From FEN-1279 sp964400285 (GTDB lineage Bacteria > Bacteroidota > Ignavibacteria > Tepidaquicellales > Tepidaquicellaceae): 64,000 bases of DNA. Shown piece by piece: positions 17,376 to 26,639 of the stretch. The stretch's first letter is position 1, and every line of letters starts with the position of its first letter. Location: contig CAYNTK010000004.1 in assembly GCA_964400285.1 (NCBI GenBank), positions 201,387-265,386 on the forward strand, written 5' to 3'. The notes beneath the pieces were generated by a model. That model did not search any database and was not told the origin of the DNA. It saw only the letters and a list, made by a program, of their open reading frames with translations. Both the position numbers and the translations under genes were made by a program.

Positions 17376-18517
17376 TGTCTCATTTCTGCTTTATTATTCA
17401 GGGCTTTTTACTAAAAGAAAATAGTAATATTGCTGGTCCTCACGTCCAATCCTACTTAAAAGCAAAAGCTCTAATCAAAAACTCTTTCAAAGTAAGTTAT
17501 ATCTGCTTGACCGAAGATATGGATTATAAAAATAAATTTGAACAGATAGAAGGTATTGATGTTTATTATGTAGCTAAGAAAATAAAACCTTTTAGATTAG
17601 AAGAGCTACTTTCATTCAGAGAAATTTTTAAAATATTGGATAAAATTAATCCCGATATTGTTTATACTCGCGGTAGAACTTCATTGCCATGGATAAGTTA
17701 CAAATACTGTAACTCAAAAAAAAAGCTTTCTATATGGAATGCTGCAAGAGATAGAGATTTCTTGAGATATTCATATATAAAAGAAAAATCGAATAATTCA
17801 TTTTGGAAATTAATATTTTCTTTTCCTTTTTATTATATTACTATGATCTTTCTTTTTGAAAAAGGTCTAAAAAAATGCAATTTAATCTTGGTTCAAAATG
17901 AATTTCAAAAAGAAATGCTAAAAAAAAAGTTTAACATTAAAAATTCCTTCCTTTTACCACAGTTAGCTCCCGAAAAAGAATCTTTTATTAAGGAAAATAA
18001 AAATTTCAAGGTTCTTTGGATTGGCAGTCTCAAAAAGGAAAAAGCACCTGAAAAATATATTGAATTGATTACAAAACAATATGATAAAAGTATTGAATTT
18101 ATTATGGTCGGTAAGATATTAGACGATAAATACAGATTTATTGAAAAAATTGAAAATGAAAATTTTAAATATTTAGGTCACTTAAATTATTTTAATACTC
18201 TGAAATTAATTAAAGAGAGCCATCTTTTAACAAATACATCTACAAGCGAAGGTTTCCCAAATACATTTGTTCAAGCTTGGAGATATGGCTTAATGGTTTT
18301 AAGTCTCGGTATTAATCCAAACAATATTCTTAATGGGAAATTAGGTTTTTCTTGTAACTCAGTTGATGAACTTGCTGAAAAAATAAATTACATTGTTAAG
18401 AATAATTTAATTGAGAAAAACCAAAAAAATATAGAAGAATATATTGAAAATAATCACACAACTTCTAATTTTATAGAAATAATTAATAGACTTATTAATT
18501 CCTCGAATTATGTCTAA
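17375..18517 (+). CDS. Glycosyltransferase (GT-B, family 4-like)
   Basis: A 380-residue glycosyltransferase: an N-terminal half with GPHVQSYLKAKALIKN, VYTRGRTSLPWISY and a hydrophobic, possibly membrane-attached segment (LIFSFPFYYITMIFLF) near the middle, then the donor half with KVLWIGSLKKEKAPEKY and STSEGFPNTFVQAWRYG, the EX7E-like region. The start codon overlaps the flippase stop by one base, indicating coupling. The sugar donor is unknown. The N-terminal half is less conserved than in the 14649 gene. Confidence 0.83.
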   Translation: MSHFCFIIQGFLLKENSNIAGPHVQSYLKAKALIKNSFKVSYICLTEDMDYKNKFEQIEGIDVYYVAKKIKPFRLEELLSFREIFKILDKINPDIVYTRGRTSLPWISYKYCNSKKKLSIWNAARDRDFLRYSYIKEKSNNSFWKLIFSFPFYYITMIFLFEKGLKKCNLILVQNEFQKEMLKKKFNIKNSFLLPQLAPEKESFIKENKNFKVLWIGSLKKEKAPEKYIELITKQYDKSIEFIMVGKILDDKYRFIEKIENENFKYLGHLNYFNTLKLIKESHLLTNTSTSEGFPNTFVQAWRYGLMVLSLGINPNNILNGKLGFSCNSVDELAEKINYIVKNNLIEKNQKNIEEYIENNHTTSNFIEIINRLINSSNYV

Positions 18518-19517
18518 TAAAACACTTTTAATTTCAATAGATACTGAAGCTGATTGGTACTCCAATAATATATTTACCTATAATAATATTAAAGAATTGT
18601 ATCATTTAAATGATTTATTTTCTTTTTATAATACATTTTCTACTTATCTTGTTACTTATGATGTTGCTGACAATGAAAAATGTTGTAAAATTATTTCTGA
18701 AATAATTAAAAATAATAATTCTGAAATTGGTTGCCATTCCCACAGCTGGACAACCCCTCCGTTTGTAAAACCCAATCTTAATAAAAATGATTCAAGTGAT
18801 TCTAATGAATTAATGCTTGAATTAGACGACGTAAGCTTGAAAAAAAAATTATATAATCTTCACAAGATAATATTAAAGAATTTTAATGTCGAAGCAAAAT
18901 CACATAGAGCTGGTAGATGGGGCATCGATGCAAGAACTCTTCAATGGCTTGAAGATAATAAATATCTTTGCGATAGTTCCATCGTTCCTATCGTTAATCC
19001 CTTTAAAACAATTCCAAAATTTTACGATTTGGGTAAAGAGAGAAGTAAAGCACCGAATTTTCCATATTTCCCATCAAAAGATAATCTATTAAAAAACTCA
19101 TCTAATAATGTCTTTAAAATATTAGAAATCCCATTAACTGGAATATATGGAAGCAAACTTTTAAGTAATTACTATTTCAGAGGAAAAACATATATAAAAA
19201 AAATATTTGGTTATTTACATATCAAAAATTATACTAATATGTCTTTCAGACCTTCGATTTCAGTCGATTTACCAACGTACGAAAAAATTACAAGAAATCT
19301 TTTTGAAAATGGTCCTGATACTATAAATTTTATGTTTCATTCAAATGAGTTGAAAGTTGGTTGCTCACCATATTCTGATACTGATGAAAAAACTAAATCT
19401 ATATGGGATAAAATTAAATTAGTTCTAAAACTTTCTAAAGAATATAATGTCAAATCTATGACACTCGCTCAATTCTCAGAGGAAAATTTTAAAAACAGTA
19501 ATGTTAAGATTAATTAA
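18510..19517 (+). CDS. Polysaccharide deacetylase (NodB-like) family protein
   Basis: A 335-residue carbohydrate esterase family 4-like protein. The first beta strand carries ISIDTEADWY with the catalytic/metal Asp pair, the metal motif is IGCHSHSWTTPPF (HxxxW form of the family's H-x3-H region), and SHRAGRWGID matches motif 3. These enzymes remove N-acetyl or O-acetyl groups from sugars. No signal peptide is present, so it would act in the cytoplasm on a lipid-linked or nucleotide-linked intermediate. It overlaps the previous gene by 8 bases and the next by 17. The call is firm on fold, uncertain on substrate. Confidence 0.78.
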   Translation: MSNKTLLISIDTEADWYSNNIFTYNNIKELYHLNDLFSFYNTFSTYLVTYDVADNEKCCKIISEIIKNNNSEIGCHSHSWTTPPFVKPNLNKNDSSDSNELMLELDDVSLKKKLYNLHKIILKNFNVEAKSHRAGRWGIDARTLQWLEDNKYLCDSSIVPIVNPFKTIPKFYDLGKERSKAPNFPYFPSKDNLLKNSSNNVFKILEIPLTGIYGSKLLSNYYFRGKTYIKKIFGYLHIKNYTNMSFRPSISVDLPTYEKITRNLFENGPDTINFMFHSNELKVGCSPYSDTDEKTKSIWDKIKLVLKLSKEYNVKSMTLAQFSEENFKNSNVKIN

Positions 19518-20397
19518 AAAAATAAAAAAAACACTCGAATTTAAAACCTCTCAAATTAAAAGTGTAAAAATAAAATACGGACTAATAGTCGGTAAAAGAA
19601 TCTATGGTAATTTATATGTTAATAATAGATTAAATTCTTTATCTGACGAAGAGAGTTTTTATAAATACTTAAAATTTGAAAACAAAGTCATAGTTGAATT
19701 AGGTTCTAATTTAGGTATATATACAATATATTTTTCCAATGCTGTGGGTATTAATGGGAAAGTTTATTCTTTCGAACCCAATCCAATTATTTTTAATTTA
19801 TTAGTAAAAAATCTTAAAATAAATAATTGTTACAACGTTAAACCTTTTAACTTTGGAATAGGGGATAATGACGAAAAATTGACCTTTATCTCAAAGCAAT
19901 TTGTATTTGAGACTGGTTCTTTCGATAAATCTATTCAGGAAAAATTAAAAAAAGATATATTCGGATATAAAAAATGGAACATTGATACTAAGAAACTTGA
20001 TACAGTAAAGGATTTATACATAAATGAAAAGATTGACTTTATGAAAATTGATATTGAAGGTATGGAAATCGAAGCATTAAAAGGAGCTAAAAAAGTAATT
20101 ATTAATGATTCTCCTGATATTTATTTAGAAATTCACGGAAAAGATAATAGTGAAAAAATCGAAAAGCTTAAAATCGTTTCTGCATTTTTAAAAGGATTGA
20201 ATAAAAATTACAATGGAATACATTTACCTGATTGTATAAATGTAAATGAAATCATTACAAATAGTATGAATATAGAATATATACACAGAAGTCATTTGTT
20301 TACTTATGATAGCTATGCTTTTTTCTTTTCAACTGTAAATAATTTTGATTTAATCAAAAGTTATTTCGGTGATAAAAAACATTGGAGAATTAGATAG
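19501..20397 (+). CDS. FkbM-family methyltransferase
   Basis: A 298-residue SAM methyltransferase with motif I VELGSNLGIYTIYFS, SFEPNP after strand 2, and the FkbM signature MKIDIEGMEIEALKGA followed by YLEIHGK. FkbM-type enzymes O-methylate sugars or polyketides and are frequent in O-antigen clusters. It starts at an ATG that overlaps the end of the deacetylase gene by 17 bases, so the two are likely translated together. The acceptor hydroxyl cannot be told from sequence. Confidence 0.88.
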   Translation: MLRLIKKIKKTLEFKTSQIKSVKIKYGLIVGKRIYGNLYVNNRLNSLSDEESFYKYLKFENKVIVELGSNLGIYTIYFSNAVGINGKVYSFEPNPIIFNLLVKNLKINNCYNVKPFNFGIGDNDEKLTFISKQFVFETGSFDKSIQEKLKKDIFGYKKWNIDTKKLDTVKDLYINEKIDFMKIDIEGMEIEALKGAKKVIINDSPDIYLEIHGKDNSEKIEKLKIVSAFLKGLNKNYNGIHLPDCINVNEIITNSMNIEYIHRSHLFTYDSYAFFFSTVNNFDLIKSYFGDKKHWRIR

Positions 20398-20400
20398 CAG

Positions 20401-21456
20401 ATGCTTTATATCCCAAAATTATTATTCTTATACTTATTATTTTTATACAAAAAATTATTTAATTGTTCATTTAATATAAAAGCAGAAGATTTTAAAAAAC
20501 AAAACTTCAAAATTGCTATTATCTCCTCAGCTGGAATTGGTGACGCTCTAATGACAACCCCATTAATCACTCATATTAAAAAAATCAATCCGTTTATTAA
20601 AATAGATGTTATTACTTATAATCGTTTAGTAAATATTTTTTATGGTAATTATTTTATTAATAATATAATATTATTTAATAAAAAAAACTTTTTTAAATTA
20701 TCAATATTATTTTTTAAACTGAAAAAAAATAATTATGACATAATATTCGGTGCTCAACCTTCCAATACTCTTAATGATGCCTTTTTATCATGTTCAGCTA
20801 AATTTAATATTAAAAATGATAAAATTAACAAATCCTATTTTGAAAATAAGATTAATAAATTATATTCTGCTATCATTCCTGATTCATTTGAACGGCACAG
20901 AGTTGAATTGAATTTAGATATGTTAAGGTATTTTAATTTTAATGTTGAAACAAATCAATCTCATATATACTTCAAAGATAGTTGTATTTCAGTTGATTCT
21001 ATTCTATTAAAAAATTTAGGTATTGAATACAATAAGCAAGATTACATTTGCATCCATCCCGGTAGCGGAGGGGATTACAAAAGATGGAATATCAGTAACT
21101 TCAAAGAATTAATTGATAAAATTTATCCTAAATACAAAATCATTTTAATTGGTGGAAAGGAAGAAATTAATTTATCTTCTTATTTCAAAAACAATTCTTG
21201 TGTTTATGATTTAATTGGAAAGTTAAATCTTTCAGAATCATATAATATCTTGAAATATTCCAAGTTGTTTATTTGTAATGACACAGGAATGATGCATTTA
21301 GCTTGTGCAGCAGATGCAAATATAATTGCCCTTTTTGGTCCTACTAATCCCAATCACATAGGTCCATATTCATCAAAAGCAATCGTTATAAAAAAAAATA
21401 ATATTAACGATATTTCTGTGGAAGACGTGTTAAATGTGATAAACAAATTTATTTAA
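20401..21456 (+). CDS. Glycosyltransferase family 9 (heptosyltransferase-like)
   Basis: A 351-residue GT-B enzyme. An N-terminal hydrophobic stretch (LLFLYLLFLYKKLF) precedes the GT9 signature ISSAGIGDALMTTPL. The C-terminal half has IHPGSGGDYKRW and CNDTGMMHLACAADANIIALFGPTNP, the conserved nucleotide-heptose or sugar binding region of WaaC/WaaF-type enzymes. In this setting it may transfer a heptose or another ADP/GDP-activated sugar to the repeat unit or core. It lies three bases after the FkbM stop and directly abuts the next gene. Confidence 0.87.
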   Translation: MLYIPKLLFLYLLFLYKKLFNCSFNIKAEDFKKQNFKIAIISSAGIGDALMTTPLITHIKKINPFIKIDVITYNRLVNIFYGNYFINNIILFNKKNFFKLSILFFKLKKNNYDIIFGAQPSNTLNDAFLSCSAKFNIKNDKINKSYFENKINKLYSAIIPDSFERHRVELNLDMLRYFNFNVETNQSHIYFKDSCISVDSILLKNLGIEYNKQDYICIHPGSGGDYKRWNISNFKELIDKIYPKYKIILIGGKEEINLSSYFKNNSCVYDLIGKLNLSESYNILKYSKLFICNDTGMMHLACAADANIIALFGPTNPNHIGPYSSKAIVIKKNNINDISVEDVLNVINKFI

Positions 21457-22584
21457 TTGAAAAATAATTCAAAATATTCGATATTTCTAATTGGTTCTAC
21501 CCCCCCACCTAATCACGGAGTTTGTATTCAAAATAAAATATTATTAGATTCTAAACTTAAAAATGAATTTAATCTTATTCATATTCCAAATAGCTATAAA
21601 AAAAATATACAATCTGTTGGAACCTTTAATATTTTAGGAATACTAACAGCAATCAAAAGTTATTTTATTTTATTCCAATATTTACTAAAACTTAAAAAAT
21701 GTATTGTTTATTTAACTCTTGCTCAAAATAATATAGGTTTTATAAGAGATAGCTTCTATATTCTGATAGGAAAAATTTTTAAAAATACGAAAGTGTTAAT
21801 TCATTGTAGAGGGAGTATATATTATAAGCATTATATAAATTTAAAAAAAATATTGCAAAAATATTTTGATTATGTTTATTCAAAAACAGATTATTGTATT
21901 GTTTTAGGAGATAAACTGAAAAACATGATGAATAAATGGTTCTCTCCAAATAATACATTTGTCATTCCTAACGGAACAAATTTCACTAATAGATTTAATA
22001 AACAAGAAAAAAAAGTGTCGCCTTTGGTTTTGGGATATATTGGAATTATTTCAGAACAGAAAGGTATCTTTGATTTATTACATTCCTTCATTTATATTAA
22101 AAAAAAATTTAATGATGTGAAATTAAATATTGCAGGTTCATTTGTTAATACCTATACTGAAAATAAAGTCAGAAATATCATTAACGAAAATAATTTAAAT
22201 GATAGTATTAAATTTGTTGGAATTGTGGATGGAATAGAAAAGGAAAAATTTTATAATAGTGTTAATATTCTTTTAATGCCATCCTGGCACGAAGGTCATC
22301 CTAATGTTATTCTTGAAGCTCTTGCAAGTAAATTGCCTATAATTGCTTCGGATGTCGGAGCAATTTCTGAATCGGTTATCGAAGATTATAATGGCTTCCT
22401 AGTCCCTCCCCAAAACATCGAATTATTTTCAGCAAAAATCGAAAAAATTATTAGTAATATTGAATTATTAAAAACTATGAGCGAGAATTCTTATAAATTA
22501 TATTTGGAAAAATTCACCGAAGAAATTTATATTAATAAAATGATTAAAGCATTTAATAAAATAATAAAAAATGAGACTATCTGA
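21457..22584 (+). CDS. Glycosyltransferase family 4
   Basis: A 375-residue GT4 enzyme: the N-terminal acceptor loop is STPPPNHGVCIQNKILL, the linker reads VIPNGTNFTNRF, and the donor domain has GYIGIISEQKGIFDLL and the EX7E motif WHEGHPNVILEALASKLPII followed by ASDVGAISE. The start is TTG at 21457, immediately after the previous stop; the next in-frame ATG would remove the acceptor loop. It overlaps the following acyltransferase by 14 bases. The donor sugar is unknown. Confidence 0.9.
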   Translation: MKNNSKYSIFLIGSTPPPNHGVCIQNKILLDSKLKNEFNLIHIPNSYKKNIQSVGTFNILGILTAIKSYFILFQYLLKLKKCIVYLTLAQNNIGFIRDSFYILIGKIFKNTKVLIHCRGSIYYKHYINLKKILQKYFDYVYSKTDYCIVLGDKLKNMMNKWFSPNNTFVIPNGTNFTNRFNKQEKKVSPLVLGYIGIISEQKGIFDLLHSFIYIKKKFNDVKLNIAGSFVNTYTENKVRNIINENNLNDSIKFVGIVDGIEKEKFYNSVNILLMPSWHEGHPNVILEALASKLPIIASDVGAISESVIEDYNGFLVPPQNIELFSAKIEKIISNIELLKTMSENSYKLYLEKFTEEIYINKMIKAFNKIIKNETI

Positions 22585-23218
22585 TAGAAACCTTTCTTTT
22601 AAGGATTTAATAAAAGACGGTTTATCTGCAAAATGGAAAATTTATCATTTACTTTTAAGTATTATCTTAACTCCTTACTATAGATTTGTATTTTTAATTA
22701 AAGGAATTAAGTGGGGAAAAAAATGGAGATTATTCGGATTACCACTAATTCATAAATATAAAGGTAGTACAATTCAAATCGGTGATAGGTTTACATCTCG
22801 TGGCTGGTTTTTTTCAAATCCTATTGGTGTAATTAATAGAACTTTTTTAACAACTCTTAATCCCAATGCAAAAATCATTATCGGCAATAATGTTGGTATA
22901 TCGGGAGCTGTTATCAGTGCTTCTGAAGAAATAGTAATATCTGATAACACTTTAATTGGTGCGAACACTCGGATTTTCGATAATGATTTTCATTCTATTA
23001 ATTATAAAAATAGAGGAGATGCTGGTGAGGAAATTAAAGCTAAAAAAGTTTTTATCGGTAAAAATGTATTAATTGGAGCTAATTGTATTATTATGAAAGG
23101 TATATCAATCGGTGATAACTCTATTATTGGCGCAGGTAGTATTGTTAGTTGTGATGTTAGTTCTGATTCTATCTATGCTGGTAATCCTGCTCGATTTATT
23201 AAAAAAATTAACATTTAA
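22571..23218 (+). CDS. Left-handed beta-helix O-acetyltransferase (WbbJ/Maa-like)
   Basis: A 215-residue protein. After a basic helical N-terminus (about 60 residues) it shows hexapeptide repeats and the CAT/maltose acetyltransferase signature: NVGISGAVISASEEIVISDN, IGANTRIFDNDFHSI, VLIGANCIIMKGISIGDNSI and the terminal YAGNPARFI. Such proteins O-acetylate sugars of O-antigens. It lies between a GT4 gene (14-base overlap) and the polymerase. It is distinct in length and motif spacing from the two WbpD-like proteins at 8165 and 30317. Confidence 0.86.
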   Translation: MRLSDRNLSFKDLIKDGLSAKWKIYHLLLSIILTPYYRFVFLIKGIKWGKKWRLFGLPLIHKYKGSTIQIGDRFTSRGWFFSNPIGVINRTFLTTLNPNAKIIIGNNVGISGAVISASEEIVISDNTLIGANTRIFDNDFHSINYKNRGDAGEEIKAKKVFIGKNVLIGANCIIMKGISIGDNSIIGAGSIVSCDVSSDSIYAGNPARFIKKINI

Positions 23219-23220
23219 AT

Positions 23221-24624
23221 ATGTTTAATAAATTTATTATCTATTTCTTTTACATTTATTTAATTAGTCGATTTTTTACTGAAACTATTGGTTTATTACC
23301 GAAAGCTATTGATTTAATTGACCTCCCAATCGTGGTTATTTTAGGAATATTATTGATTATACCTAATCTGAATAAAGAATATACTATCACAGAAAAATTT
23401 GTTACAAAAGCAACTCTTTTTTTTATTGTTATATTTGTATTATCTGTTTTAGTTAATATTGAGAATATATTTTTCCCATCAGCTATTTTATTTGCAATTG
23501 GTAATCTTGGTGGACCAATTCTGTATTTATCGATAGAAAAATTTTCTGGAGATAAATTTTTACTTGCTGAAAAAATCGAAAAATTATTTTTAATCCTTTT
23601 AATTATTAATATAATTATTGTCATTACTGTTAATCTTCCTGCTTTTGCTATCACAGGAAATCCAGACTTAATTTCAGGAACTTATGGTAAAAATGCATAC
23701 CAGTTTTCATTATTACTGATTATAACAGGCACTTATTTTTTAGGTAAGTTCTTTATTTATAAAAAATCTGTACTATATATACTAACTACACAGTTTTTTA
23801 TTTTTGCTATCTTTTATTTAATGCAATATAGAGCCGCATTACCATTTTTTATCTTTGCTTATTTAATTGTTGTTTCTCTTTTATATAAAATAAAATTAGC
23901 AAAAATATTTATACCAATTGTTATAATATTAATTATTTCCGTTTTTTTAGCTAATATTATTGTAGAGCAAGCTACTACCGACCTTGGATATAATATCTGG
24001 ATTGAAGTTTTATCGAACCCTACGAAATTCTTAGACTATGGAAAAGCAATTTCCTATGTTCAAACTTTTAAAATGCTATTTGAAAACCCTGAATATATTA
24101 CTTTCGGATGTGGCCCCGGAAATTTTTTGAGCAGAGCTTTTTATACATTCGGTTGGGATTTTGTCGCTTCTTTTCAGAAAGAAAAAGGAGTTGGTGCTTT
24201 AATTGCTCAAATATTTAATATGAAATCTCCGCGATTTCCTGGTTTGTATTTAAAATATATTAGTGTCCAAGTAAATACCGGAAATTTTATGGGTACAGGT
24301 CAATTTTCTAATCCACACTCGAGTTTTTTGGCAAATGCATCAGAAATTGGTTTACTTGGCTTAATTGTTGTTTCTTATTATTATATTGTTATGATAATAA
24401 AATCTATTAAATATTTGAAATTATCTGAAAAGTATGACTCAAATCTGATCCCACTCAATATTTCTTTAGTAGCGAGTTCCATATATTTATTCTTACTCGG
24501 TTTTATTGATTGCTATTATGAAGTCTTAAGAATGACATTGCCTTTATGGTTATTATTTTGGGTTAATTCTTATCATTATCATAGAATAAAAAATGATTTG
24601 GAAGCTCAGGGCATTAATGATTAA
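23221..24624 (+). CDS. Wzy-like O-antigen polymerase/ligase-family membrane protein
   Basis: A 467-residue integral membrane protein with about 11-12 hydrophobic segments and one large loop (about residues 245-380) containing ENPEYITFGCGPGNF and SNPHSSFLANASEIGLLGLI. The H-S-x4 NASEIGLLGL type motif in the loop and following helix is characteristic of the Wzy_C/O-antigen ligase superfamily. In a locus with Wzx it is most likely the repeat-unit polymerase; a WaaL-type ligase is the alternative. The start ATG lies two bases after the acyltransferase stop. Polymerases diverge strongly, so the assignment rests on topology, the loop and context. Confidence 0.78.
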   Translation: MFNKFIIYFFYIYLISRFFTETIGLLPKAIDLIDLPIVVILGILLIIPNLNKEYTITEKFVTKATLFFIVIFVLSVLVNIENIFFPSAILFAIGNLGGPILYLSIEKFSGDKFLLAEKIEKLFLILLIINIIIVITVNLPAFAITGNPDLISGTYGKNAYQFSLLLIITGTYFLGKFFIYKKSVLYILTTQFFIFAIFYLMQYRAALPFFIFAYLIVVSLLYKIKLAKIFIPIVIILIISVFLANIIVEQATTDLGYNIWIEVLSNPTKFLDYGKAISYVQTFKMLFENPEYITFGCGPGNFLSRAFYTFGWDFVASFQKEKGVGALIAQIFNMKSPRFPGLYLKYISVQVNTGNFMGTGQFSNPHSSFLANASEIGLLGLIVVSYYYIVMIIKSIKYLKLSEKYDSNLIPLNISLVASSIYLFLLGFIDCYYEVLRMTLPLWLLFWVNSYHYHRIKNDLEAQGIND

Positions 24625-24644
24625 TTGATTATTTTTATTTTGTT

Positions 24645-25859
24645 TTGATTCATAAATTTAAAATCGCAATTGTTACCGGACATTTTATGCCAGAAGTAGG
24701 ATATCAAGAAGTTTATCTTGCCAGAGCTTTTGCAAAAGCTGGTTACGAGGTAAAAGTTTTTACATCAAATATCGTTTCTCCTTCTTCAAAAAAAATATTA
24801 AGAAGTAATTATCAAATAGGTCTTAAAGTTGATGAAGAATATAATTTCTCAGTTCTAAGACTAAAATCTTTCTTTCATTTCAGAAGCATTGTCTTATGCT
24901 CTGGCCTTTATAATCATATTAAACAATTTCAACCTGATGCCATTTTTATTATTGGATTAGCAAAATTATTCCCTGTGTCATTGTTTAAAAAAAAAATAAA
25001 TTCCAAATACATTTCAATTTTTGGTGAAAATAAAGATTACAGATTTAGAGAAGGTTTAGTTAACAAAACAAAATCGATGCTACTTGATTTTGGCTTCACC
25101 CTTTTCAAAAAAAAATATTATAAAAAAAGTATTACTGTATCTGATTTAATTGTTCTTAATGTTCCCGAAACTGAAGATTTCTTTAATAAACTTTTAAGTC
25201 CAAATTTGCTTAATCGGTTTAATAAAATTAAATTTAATTTCTATCTTGGTTATGATAAAAATGAATTTTATTTTGATTTAGTTTCCAGGAATTTAATTAG
25301 AAAAAAATTAGGTATTTCGGTAAAAAGCATTGTATTTATTAGTATTACAAAGGTAACAAAGAATAAAAAGATTGATAAAATTGTTGACCATATTATTGAT
25401 TTGATAGAAAAAGGATATGATATTAATTATATTATTGTCGGCTTATTAAATGATAAATATGAAATGGAAATTAGAAAAAAGATTGAAGATAGTGGACATT
25501 CTAATAATTTCTTTTTGTTTGGATTTAAAAGCCATAATGAAACAAGAAATTTTTATTGTGCTTCTGATTTAGGAATATGGACTCAAGCAGCAATTTCCAT
25601 TCAAGAAGCTATGGGAACTGGGTTGAAAGTAATAATACCAAGTAAAAAAAGTCTTTCACATGTTCTAAAAGAAAAGATTAATGGATGGTATTTTAATGAA
25701 AATGAATTGTATCCAACATTACAAAACGCAATTAATTCGATTAAATATGATGTCAATTATCCCGATAATAGAAAAGATATTGCCGAACTTAATTCTTCCT
25801 ATTTATCTTATGATTATATTGCAAAAAAATTAATTGAAAAAGTTTTCGGTTTAGAGTAA
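24645..25859 (+). CDS. Glycosyltransferase family 4
   Basis: A 404-residue GT-B protein whose N-terminus (IAIVTGHFMPEVGYQEVYLA) is the GT4 acceptor-domain start. The donor domain shows VFISITKVTKNKKIDKIVD and YCASDLGIWTQAAISIQEAMGTGLKVIIP, an EX7E-like region. The start is TTG at 24645; no in-frame ATG precedes the first strand. It is 20 bases downstream of the polymerase gene. It probably adds a late sugar of the repeat unit. Confidence 0.85.
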   Translation: MIHKFKIAIVTGHFMPEVGYQEVYLARAFAKAGYEVKVFTSNIVSPSSKKILRSNYQIGLKVDEEYNFSVLRLKSFFHFRSIVLCSGLYNHIKQFQPDAIFIIGLAKLFPVSLFKKKINSKYISIFGENKDYRFREGLVNKTKSMLLDFGFTLFKKKYYKKSITVSDLIVLNVPETEDFFNKLLSPNLLNRFNKIKFNFYLGYDKNEFYFDLVSRNLIRKKLGISVKSIVFISITKVTKNKKIDKIVDHIIDLIEKGYDINYIIVGLLNDKYEMEIRKKIEDSGHSNNFFLFGFKSHNETRNFYCASDLGIWTQAAISIQEAMGTGLKVIIPSKKSLSHVLKEKINGWYFNENELYPTLQNAINSIKYDVNYPDNRKDIAELNSSYLSYDYIAKKLIEKVFGLE

Positions 25860-25865
25860 TTTTTA

Positions 25866-26639
25866 ATGAAGTATTATTTATTTAAAGATGTTAAGATTAA
25901 TATTGTAAATATTAATTTATTACGTGTTTATGATTTTAATAGTATTTTAGAAAATTCAAATTATATTTGTATAACTGATGTTGGAAATGTTGTTAATGCT
26001 TATAGAAAAAATGTCTCATTAAAAATTGCTATTAATAATAGTCTTCTTTCTTTACCTGATGGAAGACCACTTTCTATTTATGGAAGATTACTTGGATATA
26101 AAGATATCGGAAGAACATCCGGTGCTGATATAATGAAATGTCTTTTTAAATTATCTATCGAAAAAAATTATTCCCATTGTTTTGTTGGTGATACTGAAGA
26201 TATACATATAAAATTAAAAGAGAAATTAAACAAGGATTTTAATGGTCTAAATATTAAAGGTTTTTACAGTCCTCCTTTTATTAAATGGAGTAAAGATAAA
26301 GACGAAATGATTATAAAAAAAATAAATAATTTTAATGCTGATTTTGTCTGGATTAGTTTTGGAGGTGGAAGGCAGGAAATTTGGATGTATGAAAATTTTA
26401 AAAAAATTAACAGAGGAATTATGATTGGCATTGGTGCTGGATTTAGATGGTTTTTAGGTGAAATTAAACAAGCCCCTCCTTTATTACAAAAATTATCTTT
26501 AGAATGGTTTTTTAGATTAGTTCAACAACCGAAAAAAATGTTTAAACGATATTTATTTACTTTACCATTTTTTTTAAAAGATACATTAGTGGAAATAATA
26601 AAAATTAAATTTAAAAAGAGAGAGGAAAAAATTTTATGA
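25866..26639 (+). CDS. WecG/TagA/CpsF-family glycosyltransferase (GT26)
   Basis: A 257-residue GT26 enzyme. Seen: ITDVGNVVNAYR, the acid/base region LPDGRPLSIYGRLLG with its Asp, RTSGADIMKCLF, and the C-terminal VWISFGGGRQEIWMYEN plus an amphipathic basic tail (QQPKKMFKRYLF) that would bind the membrane. Family members (WecG, TagA) transfer N-acetylmannosamine or related UDP-HexNAc derivatives to undecaprenyl-PP-GlcNAc, so this may add the second sugar of the lipid-linked unit. It overlaps the next aminotransferase by 4 bases (ATGA). Confidence 0.9.
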   Translation: MKYYLFKDVKINIVNINLLRVYDFNSILENSNYICITDVGNVVNAYRKNVSLKIAINNSLLSLPDGRPLSIYGRLLGYKDIGRTSGADIMKCLFKLSIEKNYSHCFVGDTEDIHIKLKEKLNKDFNGLNIKGFYSPPFIKWSKDKDEMIIKKINNFNADFVWISFGGGRQEIWMYENFKKINRGIMIGIGAGFRWFLGEIKQAPPLLQKLSLEWFFRLVQQPKKMFKRYLFTLPFFLKDTLVEIIKIKFKKREEKIL

